A stretch of DNA of 64,000 nucleotides from Flavipsychrobacter sp. (GCA_024508935.1 JANINW010000018.1:127115-191114); one strand, 5' to 3'. Counted from the stretch's first letter, positions 1 to 9,738 are shown. Notes: generated by a model from the letters alone, not told the origin. Translations and numbers: made by a program.

Positions 1-1454
1 GTCAGGTCGTAAGTGCCTACCGGAAGCTTTTGCGGGCGCGGGTTCCCGCTGATGTCTACTTCCCTCCAAAACTTGTTTATTTCTTTACCCGTTTTAGGGT
101 CCAGCAATATTACCTGCGGGCTTGTCTGATAGAACTTTCCTTTACCATTCGTAAAGTATAGTTCAAAGGTTGTCTCCTTTGCTTCTTCGTGTGCTACAGC
201 ATCAAATTTGGCTTCCTTCGGTTTTATCGTTTCTACAGGAACCGGCTTCGCGGGTGCCGGTTTTGGCGCCGGCGGAGGCACAGGCTTTACCGGAGCAGCG
301 GCCACTACAGGAGGCGGGGTTGGTTTTGGAACAGTTACTACCGGGGGGGCCGGTTTTGATGTTTGTACCGGCATATTGGATGGCTGTTTTACCGGCGCAG
401 CTACCATTGGTTTTTCCTCTACATACGTTTCTATCCTGGGTGGTATGTATGCCGGAACAGCTATTGGTCTAAAGGAAGGTGTATTGTAGCGCTGCGATAA
501 AATGCGGGATACAGAAATAAATCCTAAACTGTTGATGGTATCTTTAGGCAACTGCCTGTTTAAATTTTCGTTGGTACGCGCAGATAAATCGTAGGTTGGT
601 GCCGCCGGTTTTACAACAGCCGGTACTTCCTGTGGCCTTTCTATAGGCTTGGGTTTGGGTTTCGGGGCCGGAGTTGACGTTGGTTCTTCTACTTCGTTCG
701 TTACTTTAAAACTTGGAATATTTACTTTAAGCGCGCTTGGTGCACTTACTACAGTTGTCTGCAATAATTTCTTTATAGTGCTGTTTAGGGTTATCATAGG
801 GCGGTATCCCTCCACTATCTTGTTTACCGCATTTGTTACATCTTGTTGTTTAGTTACGAGCAAGTAGTCTCCCAGGCAATCATACTGCTGTTTCAAGGGC
901 GCATAATCTACCAGGCTTAGTATATACGGCTTGAAGCTGATCTTTTTTGATAACAGCTCTTTTACCACGTCACACAAATTACCACCACAGCTTTCACCAC
1001 CATCGGTTATCAGTATAATGCTGTAATTATTCCTGTCGGGATCCAGCAGGTCGTGCTCTGCAGCCTGTTTCAAAGAAAATGCGATTGGTGTCACTCCTAA
1101 TGGATGCAAAGCCTCCAGCCTTAGCCCCATCTGGGCCAGGTTGTCTTTACTGAACATGACTTCCAGCTTGGTATCATAGCAATTGTTTTGCTGTGAAGGG
1201 TACTGGTGGCCGTAAACACGCAAGGCAAATTCCACATCCTTATTTACGCGGTATACACTATCTATAAGCGTGGTAATGATTTGCGCTGCAGCTTTAAAGC
1301 GTATTTGCCCTGCAGACCATGGCTCAAGCATACTGGAAGATCCATCGAGCAAAATGAGTATGCGGGGTTGTTTTACATCCGGATCGGTTTGGGCTATACT
1401 ATAAAAACCACTGGCTAAAAAACCTAAAATCAATAAATATCTGAGAAAACGCAT
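1..1454 (-). CDS. VWA-domain secreted protein (3' end outside window)
   Basis: Open frame read from ATG at 1454 down to the window edge without a stop, so at least 484 residues and C-terminally incomplete here. It starts with a signal peptide (MRFLRYLLILGFLASGF, then ...SIAQ). A von Willebrand factor A domain follows at about residues 28-200, with the MIDAS motif DGSSS in ILLDGSSSMLEPW and a second strand in ILITDGGESCGG. A long proline/lysine/valine-rich linker (about 280-430) leads to a C-terminal beta-domain ending LPVGTYDL, as in VWA proteins that bind or sense an envelope ligand. Exported, probably periplasmic or outer-membrane associated. Ligand unknown. The domain call is firm; the role is not. 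Confidence 0.85.
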   Translation of the reverse strand, partial: MRFLRYLLILGFLASGFYSIAQTDPDVKQPRILILLDGSSSMLEPWSAGQIRFKAAAQIITTLIDSVYRVNKDVEFALRVYGHQYPSQQNNCYDTKLEVMFSKDNLAQMGLRLEALHPLGVTPIAFSLKQAAEHDLLDPDRNNYSIILITDGGESCGGNLCDVVKELLSKKISFKPYILSLVDYAPLKQQYDCLGDYLLVTKQQDVTNAVNKIVEGYRPMITLNSTIKKLLQTTVVSAPSALKVNIPSFKVTNEVEEPTSTPAPKPKPKPIERPQEVPAVVKPAAPTYDLSARTNENLNRQLPKDTINSLGFISVSRILSQRYNTPSFRPIAVPAYIPPRIETYVEEKPMVAAPVKQPSNMPVQTSKPAPPVVTVPKPTPPPVVAAAPVKPVPPPAPKPAPAKPVPVETIKPKEAKFDAVAHEEAKETTFELYFTNGKGKFYQTSPQVILLDPKTGKEINKFWREVDISGNPRPQKLPVGTYDL

Positions 1455-1596
1455 TATATATTATAGTAAAGGCAAACCTACATTAAATGCATGAACATTA
1501 TACATTATTGCATTCACCCTGTTAAAGTGATATTATTTAACATTTATAAGAGAATTATACATTTATTTCTTCCATATAGGCTTCCTCTTAATTGCG

Positions 1597-1604
1597 TAAC
1601 TTTG
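1597..1604 (+). promoter_or_regulatory. Bacteroidota -7 element (TAACTTTG) of korA
   Basis: TAACTTTG followed by C matches the Bacteroidota sigma-ABfr -7 consensus TAnnTTTG. With a start expected 4-6 nt downstream, the leader to ATG 1616 or 1622 would be only about 7-14 nt. No clear -33 TTG box at the usual spacing is visible. Confidence 0.6.
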
Positions 1605-1621
1605 CAGCCTATTTAATGCAT

Positions 1622-3466
1622 ATGTCTGTTTCTACACAGGTTGTTGAAGATGTTGTAATAAAATTTGCCGGCGATAGCGGCGATGGTATGCAGCTCACCG
1701 GCAGCCAGTTTACCAATAACACAGCGTTGATAGGCAATGACCTGTCAACATTCCCCGATTTTCCTGCCGAAATACGTGCGCCGCAGGGCACCTTACCGGG
1801 TGTAAGTGGTTTCCAGTTGCATTTTTCCAGCAACCGTATTTATACACCGGGCGACAATTGTGATGTACTGGTAGCTATGAATGCTGCTGCCCTGAAAGTG
1901 AATTTAAAATCACTAAAACCGGGTGGTATCATCATTGCCAATACCGATGGGTTTGACAACAAGAATCTACGCCTGGCAAATTATCCTGACGGCGTAAACC
2001 CGCTCGAAGATGGTTCGCTGACCAACTATCAACTGCATAAGATAGATATCACTAAGCTGACCCGCGAAGCTTTAAAGGATATACAACTGGGTGTAAAGGA
2101 AAAAGACCGTGCAAAGAATATGTTTGTACTGGGCTTTTTGTATTGGCTATATAACCGCGATCTTACCAGTACTTTCTCTTTCCTGCACGATAAATTTGGA
2201 AAGAAACAGGATATCCTGGATAGCAATATTAAAGCGTTACAGGCAGGCTATAATTATGGCGATACCGTGGAAGCATTTGCTACGCGTTATACCGTAGAAA
2301 AAGCAAAATTACCTGCCGGTAAATATCGCAGCATAACCGGAAATACAGCACTGGCATACGGCCTGATAGCAGCAGCGCAAAAATCAGCCTTACCCGTGTT
2401 CCTGGGTACTTACCCCATTACACCTGCATCAGATATACTGCATGAACTGGCCCGTTATAAAAACTTCGGTATACGCACCTTCCAGGCGGAGGATGAAATA
2501 GCTGGCATCAGTGCAGCTATTGGTGCTGCCTATGGCGGCAGCCTGGGTGTTACTACTACTTCTGGCCCTGGCATGGCGTTGAAAACAGAAGCCATGGGAC
2601 TGGCAGTAATGCTGGAAATACCCTTGCTCATTATCAATATTCAACGTGGCGGCCCCTCTACCGGGCTTCCTACAAAAACAGAGCAAAGCGACCTATTGCA
2701 AGCCTATTACGGCAGAAACGGCGAATGCCCTATGCCGGTTATATCAGCTTCAACGCCCAGCGATTGTTTCTTTGCCTTATACGAAGCCGTACGGATAGCT
2801 GTACAGCATATGACACCTGTTATATTCCTCAGCGATGGTTATATAGCCAACGGTGCCGAACCATGGAAGTTCCCGCAGAGTGCAGACCTGGAACCGATAA
2901 CGGTAAACTTTAAAAAAGGTCTGGCAGAAGGGGAAGATAAATTCCTCCCTTATAAGCGTGATGAAAAACTGGTACGCCCATGGGCTGTGCCAGGCACTGC
3001 CGGTTTGGAACACCGTATAGGCGGCCTGGAAAAAGAAGATATTACCGGCAATGTGTCATACGATGCTGATAACCATCAGCATATGGTGAAAACCCGCCAG
3101 GCCAAGGTTGATAAAATAGCAGATTATATACCACTGCAGACATTAGACAGCGGCCCGGGAAAAGGAGATGTACTTGTACTGGGCTGGGGCTCTACATACG
3201 GCGCTATTAAAAGCGCTGTAGCAGAATTGCAGGCATCGGGAAAATCAGTTGCACATGCGCATTTGCGTCACATGCGCCCTTTTCCGCGCAACCTGGGCGA
3301 AATGCTGAAGAGCTATAAACAAGTCCTGATACCGGAGATAAACAATGGCCAGCTTATCAAGATCATCCGCGACCAATACTTGGTCGATGCTAAAGGATAT
3401 AATAAGATCAAAGGTGTACCAATAACAAGGGCGGAATTAGTAACAGCTATCAGCGAATTGCTGTAA
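1622..3466 (+). CDS. korA: 2-oxoacid:ferredoxin oxidoreductase, fused gamma-alpha subunit (KorA)
   Basis: Subunit of a 2-oxoacid (probably 2-oxoglutarate) ferredoxin oxidoreductase, which oxidatively decarboxylates the acid to acyl-CoA and reduces ferredoxin. Starting at ATG 1622 it has 614 residues (ATG 1616 is the alternative; the open frame back to 1592 is leader). The N-terminal gamma-type domain begins with GDSGDGMQLTGSQF (about 17-30). The alpha pyrimidine-binding domain follows, with YPITPAS (about 264-270) and EDEIAGISAAIGAAYGG. A transketolase C-terminal-like domain ends the protein. The fusion is usual for Bacteroidota. The TPP-binding beta subunit korB, normally the next gene, is absent: a terminator and a convergent glycosyltransferase follow. 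The exact substrate cannot be read from sequence. Confidence 0.9.
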   Translation: MSVSTQVVEDVVIKFAGDSGDGMQLTGSQFTNNTALIGNDLSTFPDFPAEIRAPQGTLPGVSGFQLHFSSNRIYTPGDNCDVLVAMNAAALKVNLKSLKPGGIIIANTDGFDNKNLRLANYPDGVNPLEDGSLTNYQLHKIDITKLTREALKDIQLGVKEKDRAKNMFVLGFLYWLYNRDLTSTFSFLHDKFGKKQDILDSNIKALQAGYNYGDTVEAFATRYTVEKAKLPAGKYRSITGNTALAYGLIAAAQKSALPVFLGTYPITPASDILHELARYKNFGIRTFQAEDEIAGISAAIGAAYGGSLGVTTTSGPGMALKTEAMGLAVMLEIPLLIINIQRGGPSTGLPTKTEQSDLLQAYYGRNGECPMPVISASTPSDCFFALYEAVRIAVQHMTPVIFLSDGYIANGAEPWKFPQSADLEPITVNFKKGLAEGEDKFLPYKRDEKLVRPWAVPGTAGLEHRIGGLEKEDITGNVSYDADNHQHMVKTRQAKVDKIADYIPLQTLDSGPGKGDVLVLGWGSTYGAIKSAVAELQASGKSVAHAHLRHMRPFPRNLGEMLKSYKQVLIPEINNGQLIKIIRDQYLVDAKGYNKIKGVPITRAELVTAISELL

Positions 3467-3482
3467 TTGAAAAGACTTAAAT

Positions 3483-3513
3483 AAAAAGAGGGCATCAATG
3501 ATGCCCTCTTTTT
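3483..3513. terminator. Bidirectional intrinsic terminator between korA and the GT2 gene
   Basis: Perfect hairpin AAAAGAGGGCATC / GATGCCCTCTTTT with a 3-nt loop. Flanking A and T runs make it usable from both strands; it serves the convergent korA and glycosyltransferase genes. Confidence 0.85.
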
Positions 3514-4468
3514 ATTTATCTGTATTTATGTCTTTCGTTGCCTGGTCTATCACATACAATGGCCTGTTGCGCACATTGTTGATGATGCGGCTGATATATT
3601 CGCCGATGATGCCTATTGATAGTAATTGTACACCGCCAAGGAAGGTGACACTGACAATAATAGAGGCCCAGCCCGGAAAAGTATTCTTCTCAAAGAAATA
3701 ACCGTATAGCGCGAAAACCCCTATCAGGAAAGAGATAATGCATACAATAAAGCCCAGGTTAGTAGCCAGTTTTAAAGGTGAATCGGAGAAAGCAGTGATG
3801 CCATTGTAGGCCAGTCTCAGCATTTTTTTAAACGGGTAATTGGTTTTACCGTATTTACGCTCGTCGCGTTCAAACATCACATAAGTACTTTTAAAACCCA
3901 GCCAGGCTATCTGGCCGCGTATATACTTATCGTATTCCTTCATTTCCTTCAGGTATTCCAGTACATCCCGGCTTATAAGGCGGAAATCCCCCACATCCAG
4001 CGGTATTTCAAAAGATACCAGCCTAGCCATCAGGCGATAAAACATTTTTGCTGTAAACAGCTTGAACCAGGTCTCGCCCTTCCGCTTACTACGTTTAGCA
4101 TATACCACCTTAAATCCCGCCTGGTACTCTTTGTACATGTCAATGATCAGCTCAGGTGGGTCCTGCAGGTCGCCATCTATTGTCACAATAGCCTCGCCAC
4201 TCGCATAATCCATGCCAGCTGTAATGGCTATCTGGTGGCCGAAGTTGCGCGAAAAGCTGATATAATGCAACCTGGGATTGCCCGCACAAGCCTCTTTCAG
4301 TTTTTGCAGCGATGTATCCCTGCTGCCATCATTCACAAAAATAACCTCGTAGCTGTCCGTAATACTTCTGGCAGCTTCGGTCATCCTGCGTACCAGCTCG
4401 GGAATGATCTGCTCTTCGTTATATACCGGTACTACTATGGATAAAGCTATGTTCGTTTTTAAGTCCAT
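3512..4468 (-). CDS. GT2 glycosyltransferase, polyprenyl-phosphate sugar transferase type (GtrB/DPM1-like)
   Basis: 318 residues. An N-terminal GT-A domain opens with SIVVPVYNEEQIIPELV; the nucleotide-sugar and metal site is seen in VTIDGDLQDPPELI (D-x-D region) and DVGDFRLISRDV. Two C-terminal membrane spans follow (about 232-255 and 268-292). This is the architecture of enzymes that move a sugar from a nucleotide donor to undecaprenyl phosphate on the inner face of the cytoplasmic membrane. The flippase partner (GtrA-like) is not adjacent. The gene faces korA across a shared terminator and diverges from phrB. The sugar cannot be predicted. Confidence 0.88.
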   Translation of the reverse strand: MDLKTNIALSIVVPVYNEEQIIPELVRRMTEAARSITDSYEVIFVNDGSRDTSLQKLKEACAGNPRLHYISFSRNFGHQIAITAGMDYASGEAIVTIDGDLQDPPELIIDMYKEYQAGFKVVYAKRSKRKGETWFKLFTAKMFYRLMARLVSFEIPLDVGDFRLISRDVLEYLKEMKEYDKYIRGQIAWLGFKSTYVMFERDERKYGKTNYPFKKMLRLAYNGITAFSDSPLKLATNLGFIVCIISFLIGVFALYGYFFEKNTFPGWASIIVSVTFLGGVQLLSIGIIGEYISRIINNVRNRPLYVIDQATKDINTDK

Positions 4469-4663
4469 TTATCTTAAATACCGTTACAGTTTTATATTGA
4501 TCAATAATATGGGCATTGTAATACCGTGCAATATAATTTTTTATATGCTGTCAGAATACAATTACTTTATACAAAGTATCTATTTCCAAGGCTATCAGGA
4601 TATTCCGGCATTTTTTGAATGCCTTAAAATAATATTTTTATACTTCTCAATGCTTTATAACGA
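4469..4663. other. Divergent intergenic region, GT2 gene / phrB
   Basis: 195 bp of AT-rich DNA between divergent genes, so it must carry both promoters. Visible symmetry: a 12-bp palindrome TATTGATCAATA (4496-4507), the imperfect dyad ACTTTATACAAAGT (4564-4577), and hairpin GGCATT-TTTTG-AATGCC (4607-4623). None matches a regulator site I recognise, and no clean TAnnTTTG element is present. Confidence 0.35.
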
Positions 4664-5965
4664 ATGGCAGCAGTTTCTATATTCTGGTTCAGAAGAGATT
4701 TAAGGCTGGAGGATAACGCCGGTTTATACCATGCCTTGCGTTCGGGTTATCCCGTTTTGCCCGTCTTTATATTTGATACCAATATACTTGATGAGCTTGA
4801 AGACAAAAAAGACAAACGCCTACAATTTATTCACGATACGCTGGAAAACCTGCAGCAAGAGTTGGCGAGCTTGGGCAGTACCATACACATATTGCACGGC
4901 AGGCCGGAAGACTGTTTTAAACAACTGCTGAATACTTATACCGTAAAGGCTGTTTATACTAACAATGATTATGAACCCTATGCCCACCACCGCGATAGGG
5001 TAATTGCTGCATTGCTCTACGAGAACGGCGCCAGTTTGCGCCACTACAAAGACCAGGTGATATTTGAGAAAGACGAAATACTAAAAGATGATGGTACCCC
5101 ATACACGGTCTTTACGCCATATAGTCGTCGCTGGAAGGAAAAACTGAATGCATTTTATCTCAAACCATACCCTGTAAAAAAATATAAGGCCAATTTTCTT
5201 CAGCAAACACCCAAACGCATTCCTTCCTTAAAAAGCCTGGGCTTCGAACAAGTAGAAGCGGATGTGGCAAGACCAAAACTGGATAAAGAAATTGCGAGGC
5301 ATTATGATAAAACCCGCGATTTTCCTGCATTGCACGGCACTACACGCCTTAGCATCCATCTGCGTTTTGGCACCATCAGTATACGCAAATTAGCTGCAGA
5401 TGCCAAAGAACTGAACCCAATATTGCTCAACGAATTGATATGGCGTGAATTCTACCAGATGATATTGTTTCATTATCCGCAGGTAGTCAATACTTCTTTC
5501 AAAGCGCAATATGACAAGATCAAATGGCGCAACAACGAAAAAGAATTTGAGGCCTGGTGTAACGGGCAGACGGGGTATCCTATTGTAGATGCGGGCATGC
5601 GCGAGCTGAACGAAACCGGTTATATGCACAACCGGGTACGCATGATAACAGCCAGTTTCCTTACCAAACATTTGCTGATAGACTGGCGCTGGGGAGAAGC
5701 CCATTTTGCAAAAAAACTATTGGATTATGATCTTGCCGCCAATAATGGGGGCTGGCAGTGGGCGGCAGGAAGCGGTTGCGATGCAGCGCCTTATTTCAGG
5801 ATATTCAATCCTTACCTGCAAACAGAGAAGTTTGATAAAGACCTTACATACATAAGAAAATGGGTGCCGGAGCTAGATGAATTTTCTTACCCACAGCCCA
5901 TTGTACAACACGAAGCTGCACGGGAACGGTGCCTTCGTGTATACAAGGAAGCACTCAACGGTTGA
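4664..5965 (+). CDS. phrB: Deoxyribodipyrimidine photo-lyase (class I CPD photolyase)
   Basis: 433 residues, the usual length for bacterial class I photolyases, which use blue light and FADH- to split cyclobutane pyrimidine dimers. The N-terminal Rossmann-like antenna domain begins with IFWFRRDLRLEDNAGLYHAL. The FAD-binding helical domain carries ELIWREFYQMI, TGYPIVDAGMREL, MHNRVRMITASFLTKHL, DWRWGEAHFAKKL and NNGGWQWAAGSGCDAAPYFR, including tryptophans at positions expected of the electron-transfer triad. It ends before a strong bidirectional terminator. A cryptochrome-like role is possible in principle, but the catalytic signatures favour a repair enzyme. Confidence 0.93.
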   Translation: MAAVSIFWFRRDLRLEDNAGLYHALRSGYPVLPVFIFDTNILDELEDKKDKRLQFIHDTLENLQQELASLGSTIHILHGRPEDCFKQLLNTYTVKAVYTNNDYEPYAHHRDRVIAALLYENGASLRHYKDQVIFEKDEILKDDGTPYTVFTPYSRRWKEKLNAFYLKPYPVKKYKANFLQQTPKRIPSLKSLGFEQVEADVARPKLDKEIARHYDKTRDFPALHGTTRLSIHLRFGTISIRKLAADAKELNPILLNELIWREFYQMILFHYPQVVNTSFKAQYDKIKWRNNEKEFEAWCNGQTGYPIVDAGMRELNETGYMHNRVRMITASFLTKHLLIDWRWGEAHFAKKLLDYDLAANNGGWQWAAGSGCDAAPYFRIFNPYLQTEKFDKDLTYIRKWVPELDEFSYPQPIVQHEAARERCLRVYKEALNG

Positions 5966-5983
5966 TACTGGATAAGTTTGTAT

Positions 5984-6021
5984 AAATAGAAAAGCCTGCT
6001 AATGAGCAGGCTTTTCTATTT
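5984..6021. terminator. Bidirectional intrinsic terminator, phrB / HU
   Basis: Perfect 17-bp stem (5984-6000 with 6005-6021) around loop AATG, with A and T runs inside the stem ends. It terminates both phrB and the convergent HU gene. Confidence 0.88.
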
Positions 6022-6036
6022 GAGAACGGTTAGTTC

Positions 6037-6324
6037 TTATTTCTTTTTGCCACCGGCAATCTTGTCTGTAAATTCTTTACCAGCTTTGAACTTAGCTACT
6101 TTAGAAGCTTTGATCTTGATGGTTTCACCGGTTTGAGGGTTACGGCCATTCCTTGCAGCACGCTGAGATACTGAAAATGTTCCAAAGCCTACAAGTGTTA
6201 CTTTGTCACCTTTTTTCAATGTTCCAATGATCGCATTTGTTATTGCATCAATAGTGTCATTGGCTTGTGTTTTTGTGATGCCTGATTTTTCAGCCACGTG
6301 GCTTATTAATTCTGCTTTGTTCAT
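6037..6324 (-). CDS. HU-family DNA-binding protein
   Basis: 95 residues, the size of a classical HU subunit. It starts MNKAELISHVAEKSGITKTQA, with the dimerisation helices and the GFGTFSVSQRAARNGRNPQTG beta-arm; the intercalating proline lies in RNPQTGE. A lysine-rich tail (KIAGGKKK) ends it. HU bends and compacts nucleoid DNA and assists replication initiation and recombination. Single gene with its own terminator. Which of several HU paralogues this is cannot be told. Confidence 0.93.
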   Translation of the reverse strand: MNKAELISHVAEKSGITKTQANDTIDAITNAIIGTLKKGDKVTLVGFGTFSVSQRAARNGRNPQTGETIKIKASKVAKFKAGKEFTDKIAGGKKK

Positions 6325-6452
6325 GTGAATTTATTTTGCAGAAAAGTACAGCATATAACCGATTCCGTCAACATAATTGCGACACTTGCCAAAAATAAAT
6401 TTTGTCTGCATATAAAACGGCTGCACTTTTATCTCTTTATCCCCACTTTTAC

Positions 6453-7040
6453 TTAATGAAATTTCTCGCCCTTAGCCAGCATTTCCAGGATAACATTCAT
6501 TCGCTTTTCGCGTGTTTCAGGCTTTTTGGCTGTCTGAAGCCGCCATGTAATCGCATATTTGTTGGTTTTATTCAGCGAGTCGAAAAAAGCTTTTGCTTTT
6601 TTGTTTTTTTCAAGGAGCTTGAGAAAATCGTCAGGAGGGGTAGCATTGGAAGGTGAATCATACGCTGCTGCTAATCGCCCGTCTTTTTGCGCCTCTTCAA
6701 AAGCTTTCAACCCGGAGGCTTTCATTCTCTTCTCCTTCGTAAGTCGTTCAATATGTTCGATGTTTCGTTTTGACCATATACTCCGCGCCCTGCGTGGTGT
6801 GAATTTCTGTATCCACGAATCACTATCAAATTTCTTCTTTTGCCCATCAATCCAGCCATAACAGAGTGCTTCGTCAAGTGCTTCTGCATAGGTAACCGTT
6901 TTTTCACCCGACTCTTTGTTGAAAATGCGCAGCCAGATACCATCTGCCTTTGCATAATTGGCGGCAAGCCATTTCCCCCACGCACTTGCAGACGCAAATG
7001 ATTTGGTGGGGACATCTTTCTTATTTTCTTCAGTACTCAT
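6453..7040 (-). CDS. YdeI/OmdA-family protein
   Basis: 195 residues, cytoplasmic. The N-terminal half carries the family pattern ASAWGKWLAANYAKADGIWL ... TYAEALDEALCYGWIDGQ ... WIQKFTPRRARSIWSKRN, typical of the YdeI / bacteriocin-protection, OmpD-associated family. The C-terminal part (PPDDFLKLLEKNKKAKAFFDSL ... TAKKPETREKRMNVILEML) is the OmdA segment. Homologues have been linked to antimicrobial-peptide tolerance in other bacteria, but no biochemical activity is assured. It lies 32 bp downstream of comM on the same strand and may be co-transcribed. Confidence 0.8.
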   Translation of the reverse strand: MSTEENKKDVPTKSFASASAWGKWLAANYAKADGIWLRIFNKESGEKTVTYAEALDEALCYGWIDGQKKKFDSDSWIQKFTPRRARSIWSKRNIEHIERLTKEKRMKASGLKAFEEAQKDGRLAAAYDSPSNATPPDDFLKLLEKNKKAKAFFDSLNKTNKYAITWRLQTAKKPETREKRMNVILEMLAKGEKFH

Positions 7041-7072
7041 TTAGTCTCATCAATTTAAGCAGGACGAAAAGA

Positions 7073-8614
7073 TTATCCCGCCCATCCTTCTCTATCCAGG
7101 CTGCGGTATTGTATGGCTTCTGCAAGATGTTCCGGTTTTATATCTTCACTTTCAGCAAGGTCAGCTATGGTCCTAGATACTTTTAATATCCTGTCATAAG
7201 CTCTGGCAGAAAGATTTAGCCGGTCCATCGCTGTTTTCAATAGGTTTTGGCCAATAGGGTTAATGACGCATATCTCTTTTAAAAGTTTACTGCCCATCTG
7301 TGCATTGCAATACACACCCGGATTATTTTCAAATCGTTTTGCCTGTATCTCACGGGCCCTTATAACCCGTTCCCGTATCTTGTCGCTGGTCTCGTAGTTT
7401 TTAGTCGACGACAGTTCTCCAAATGCTACCGGTGTTACTTCTACATGCAGGTCTATCCTGTCGAGAAGCGGCCCCGATATTTTATTCAAATAACGCTGTA
7501 CCATTACCGGCGAGCAGGTACATTCCTTTTCCGGGTGGTTGAAATAACCACATGGGCAAGGGTTCATAGACGCTATCAGCATGAAGCTGGCCGGGAAATC
7601 AATACTTACTTTAGCACGCGAGATAGAAACTCTGCGTTCCTCCATAGGCTGGCGCATTACTTCCAGCACGGTACGTTTGAACTCCGGCAATTCGTCGAGG
7701 AATAGCACCCCATTGTGAGCCAGTGAAATTTCGCCTGGCTGAGGTATGCCACCACCACCTACCAATGCTACATCGCTGATAGTATGATGCGGAGAGCGGA
7801 AAGGCCGGGCAGCAATCAAAGATGTATTGGTAGCCAGTTTGCCTGCTACAGAATGTATCTTGGTTGTTTCCAGGGCTTCGTGCAGCGTAAGTGGTGGCAA
7901 TATGGTTGGCAACCGCTTAGCCAGCATGGTTTTCCCTGCACCCGGCGGGCCAATAAGTATTGCATTATGCCCGCCTGCCGCTGCTATCTCCAATGCCCGC
8001 TTTACATTTTCCTGCCCTTTTACGTCATTAAAATCCAGATCAAAGAAATTCTGCGCATCGAAAAATTCCTCCCTGGTATTTACCGTTACCGGTTTTAGGT
8101 CATTCTTCTTATTGAAAAAATCTACTACTTCGCTCAGGTGTTCCACGCCATATACATCCAGGTTATTTACCAGTGCAGCTTCCCGGGCATTTTGTTTTGG
8201 CAGTATGAAACCCTTAAATTTCTCTGTGCGGGCCTGGATGGCAATGGGCAATGCGCCTTTTATAGGTTGCAATGAACCATCCAGCGAAAGCTCGCCCATT
8301 ATAATATATTGGCTGAGTTCGTCAGCAGGTATCTGTCCCGTACATGCCAGCATACCCAATGCTATAGGAAGATCATAAGCAGCACCGGCCTTTTTTATAT
8401 CTGCAGGTGCCATATTTACCAGCACACGCATACGCGGGCGATCTAACCCAATGTTCTTGATAGCAGAAAATACTCTTTGCAGGCTTTCCTTCACCGCATT
8501 GTCGGGTAACCCCACAATCAGGTATTCTACCTTGCCTCCGGGCGTATCTACCTCAATAGTTATCGTTATTGCATCTACACCATATACCGCGCTGCCGAAT
8601 AATTTTACCAACAT
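7073..8614 (-). CDS. comM: YifB/ComM-family Mg-chelatase-like AAA+ ATPase
   Basis: 513 residues from ATG 8614; the open frame extends upstream but [15 protein letters not shown] is the family's canonical N-terminus. Order: Lon-substrate-like/ChlI N-domain (about 1-180), AAA+ core with Walker [16 protein letters not shown] near 220, Walker B FLDELPEF, a Cys4-type region [17 protein letters not shown], and the C-terminal Mg-chelatase domain ending [13 protein letters not shown]. ComM is a hexameric helicase that promotes branch migration during integration of transformed DNA in Vibrio and Haemophilus. Divergent from the membrane-protein gene at 8737. The family call is very secure; a natural-transformation role here is inferred. 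Confidence 0.93.
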   Translation of the reverse strand: MLVKLFGSAVYGVDAITITIEVDTPGGKVEYLIVGLPDNAVKESLQRVFSAIKNIGLDRPRMRVLVNMAPADIKKAGAAYDLPIALGMLACTGQIPADELSQYIIMGELSLDGSLQPIKGALPIAIQARTEKFKGFILPKQNAREAALVNNLDVYGVEHLSEVVDFFNKKNDLKPVTVNTREEFFDAQNFFDLDFNDVKGQENVKRALEIAAAGGHNAILIGPPGAGKTMLAKRLPTILPPLTLHEALETTKIHSVAGKLATNTSLIAARPFRSPHHTISDVALVGGGGIPQPGEISLAHNGVLFLDELPEFKRTVLEVMRQPMEERRVSISRAKVSIDFPASFMLIASMNPCPCGYFNHPEKECTCSPVMVQRYLNKISGPLLDRIDLHVEVTPVAFGELSSTKNYETSDKIRERVIRAREIQAKRFENNPGVYCNAQMGSKLLKEICVINPIGQNLLKTAMDRLNLSARAYDRILKVSRTIADLAESEDIKPEHLAEAIQYRSLDREGWAG

Positions 8615-8736
8615 AACCTTCCGAAAATAAATTGAAGATAAGGCAGTATTACCGATTAAAAATAATGATTGACAGACATGCACAATTTTTATAACTTTAA
8701 ACAATTAGTACCCTATAAATCAATTATTTGACGTTT

Positions 8737-9738
8737 ATGCCGATGACTGCGACCGAAAAGCTGGATCTTACCAATATAGGACTGATGATCATATCTTGCT
8801 GTGTGGCTATGGTTATCCCTTTTGAGCTTTTCCTGTTTGTATACGCCATATTAGGGCCATTACATTACCTGACAGAAATATCATGGCTGCACGACCGTAA
8901 TTACTATACAAAGGGAAAATACGACGCTGTCATCCTGTTCATTATTGGGGCATTGATCACACTGAGTTTTTTCAGCAATAAGCTGGACATAGATTTTCCT
9001 TTAGGGTTTGATGCTAATCTTAACTACATAGCACTGGTAGGCTCATTGATATTTGTGACTATTAAAAACCCTTTTTACCGCGTAGGCGCTTTTATAGTAC
9101 TTATCTTCTCGTCGCAAATATCTCAGCATTACCTTCTATTCTTTACGGTATTCATCCCAACACTTATACATGTATATGTATTTACTGCATTATTCATGCT
9201 ATATGGCGCTTTAAAAAGCAAAAGCCGTTTTGGCCTTTTATCGGTAGGCATGCTGGTGCTTTGCCCTATATTGCTCTTTACCCTTTTCCCAACCACTTCT
9301 TTCTACGGCCCAAGCATGTATAGTAGGGGAGTATATGACTTGTTCAAGATTGTAAACATCTCATGGTTGCAAAAAGTGAACCATGTACCTGATCAGCCGA
9401 GTATGCAGCATTGGGATAACCTGGTTTTTCATTCTAAAGAAGGTATGCTGGCTATGCGTTTTATCGCCTTTGCCTACACCTACCACTATCTTAACTGGTT
9501 CTCTAAAACCAAGATCATTCAATGGCATAATGTGCCCAAAGCACGATTTGCAGTGGTAATAATCGTATGGCTCATAAGCATAGCTATATATATCAGGGAC
9601 TATGCGATAGGTCTTCAGTGGCTGGTATTCCTGAGCTTTATGCATGTGCTGCTGGAATTCCCCCTGAATATGACCAGCATCATTGGCATAGGACGTTCGC
9701 TGAAAGAGCGTGTAATTAAAGCGCCGGTTAAAGCATAG
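8737..9738 (+). CDS. Unrecognised polytopic membrane protein with intramembrane histidines
   Basis: 333 residues from ATG 8737 (ATG 8743 is an alternative; the open frame back to TTG 8728 is not needed). I do not recognise the family. It is mostly hydrophobic, with about eight predicted spans. Histidines sit in or beside spans: GPLHYLTEISWLHDRNYY (His 43 and 52), FSSQISQHYLL (131), FIPTLIHVYVF (145), YTYHYLNWF (250), IIQWHNV (264), SFMHVLLEFPLN (303). The pattern is loosely reminiscent of membrane iron oxygenases such as Brp/Blh carotenoid cleavage enzymes, but the key motifs of that family are not clearly present. paaG follows 26 bp downstream on the same strand with its own promoter. Confidence 0.7.
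   Translation: MPMTATEKLDLTNIGLMIISCCVAMVIPFELFLFVYAILGPLHYLTEISWLHDRNYYTKGKYDAVILFIIGALITLSFFSNKLDIDFPLGFDANLNYIALVGSLIFVTIKNPFYRVGAFIVLIFSSQISQHYLLFFTVFIPTLIHVYVFTALFMLYGALKSKSRFGLLSVGMLVLCPILLFTLFPTTSFYGPSMYSRGVYDLFKIVNISWLQKVNHVPDQPSMQHWDNLVFHSKEGMLAMRFIAFAYTYHYLNWFSKTKIIQWHNVPKARFAVVIIVWLISIAIYIRDYAIGLQWLVFLSFMHVLLEFPLNMTSIIGIGRSLKERVIKAPVKA

Noticed and set aside
6293..6300. CCACGTGG palindrome in the HU gene
   Set aside because: Only the central eight bases resemble parS; flanks do not match.
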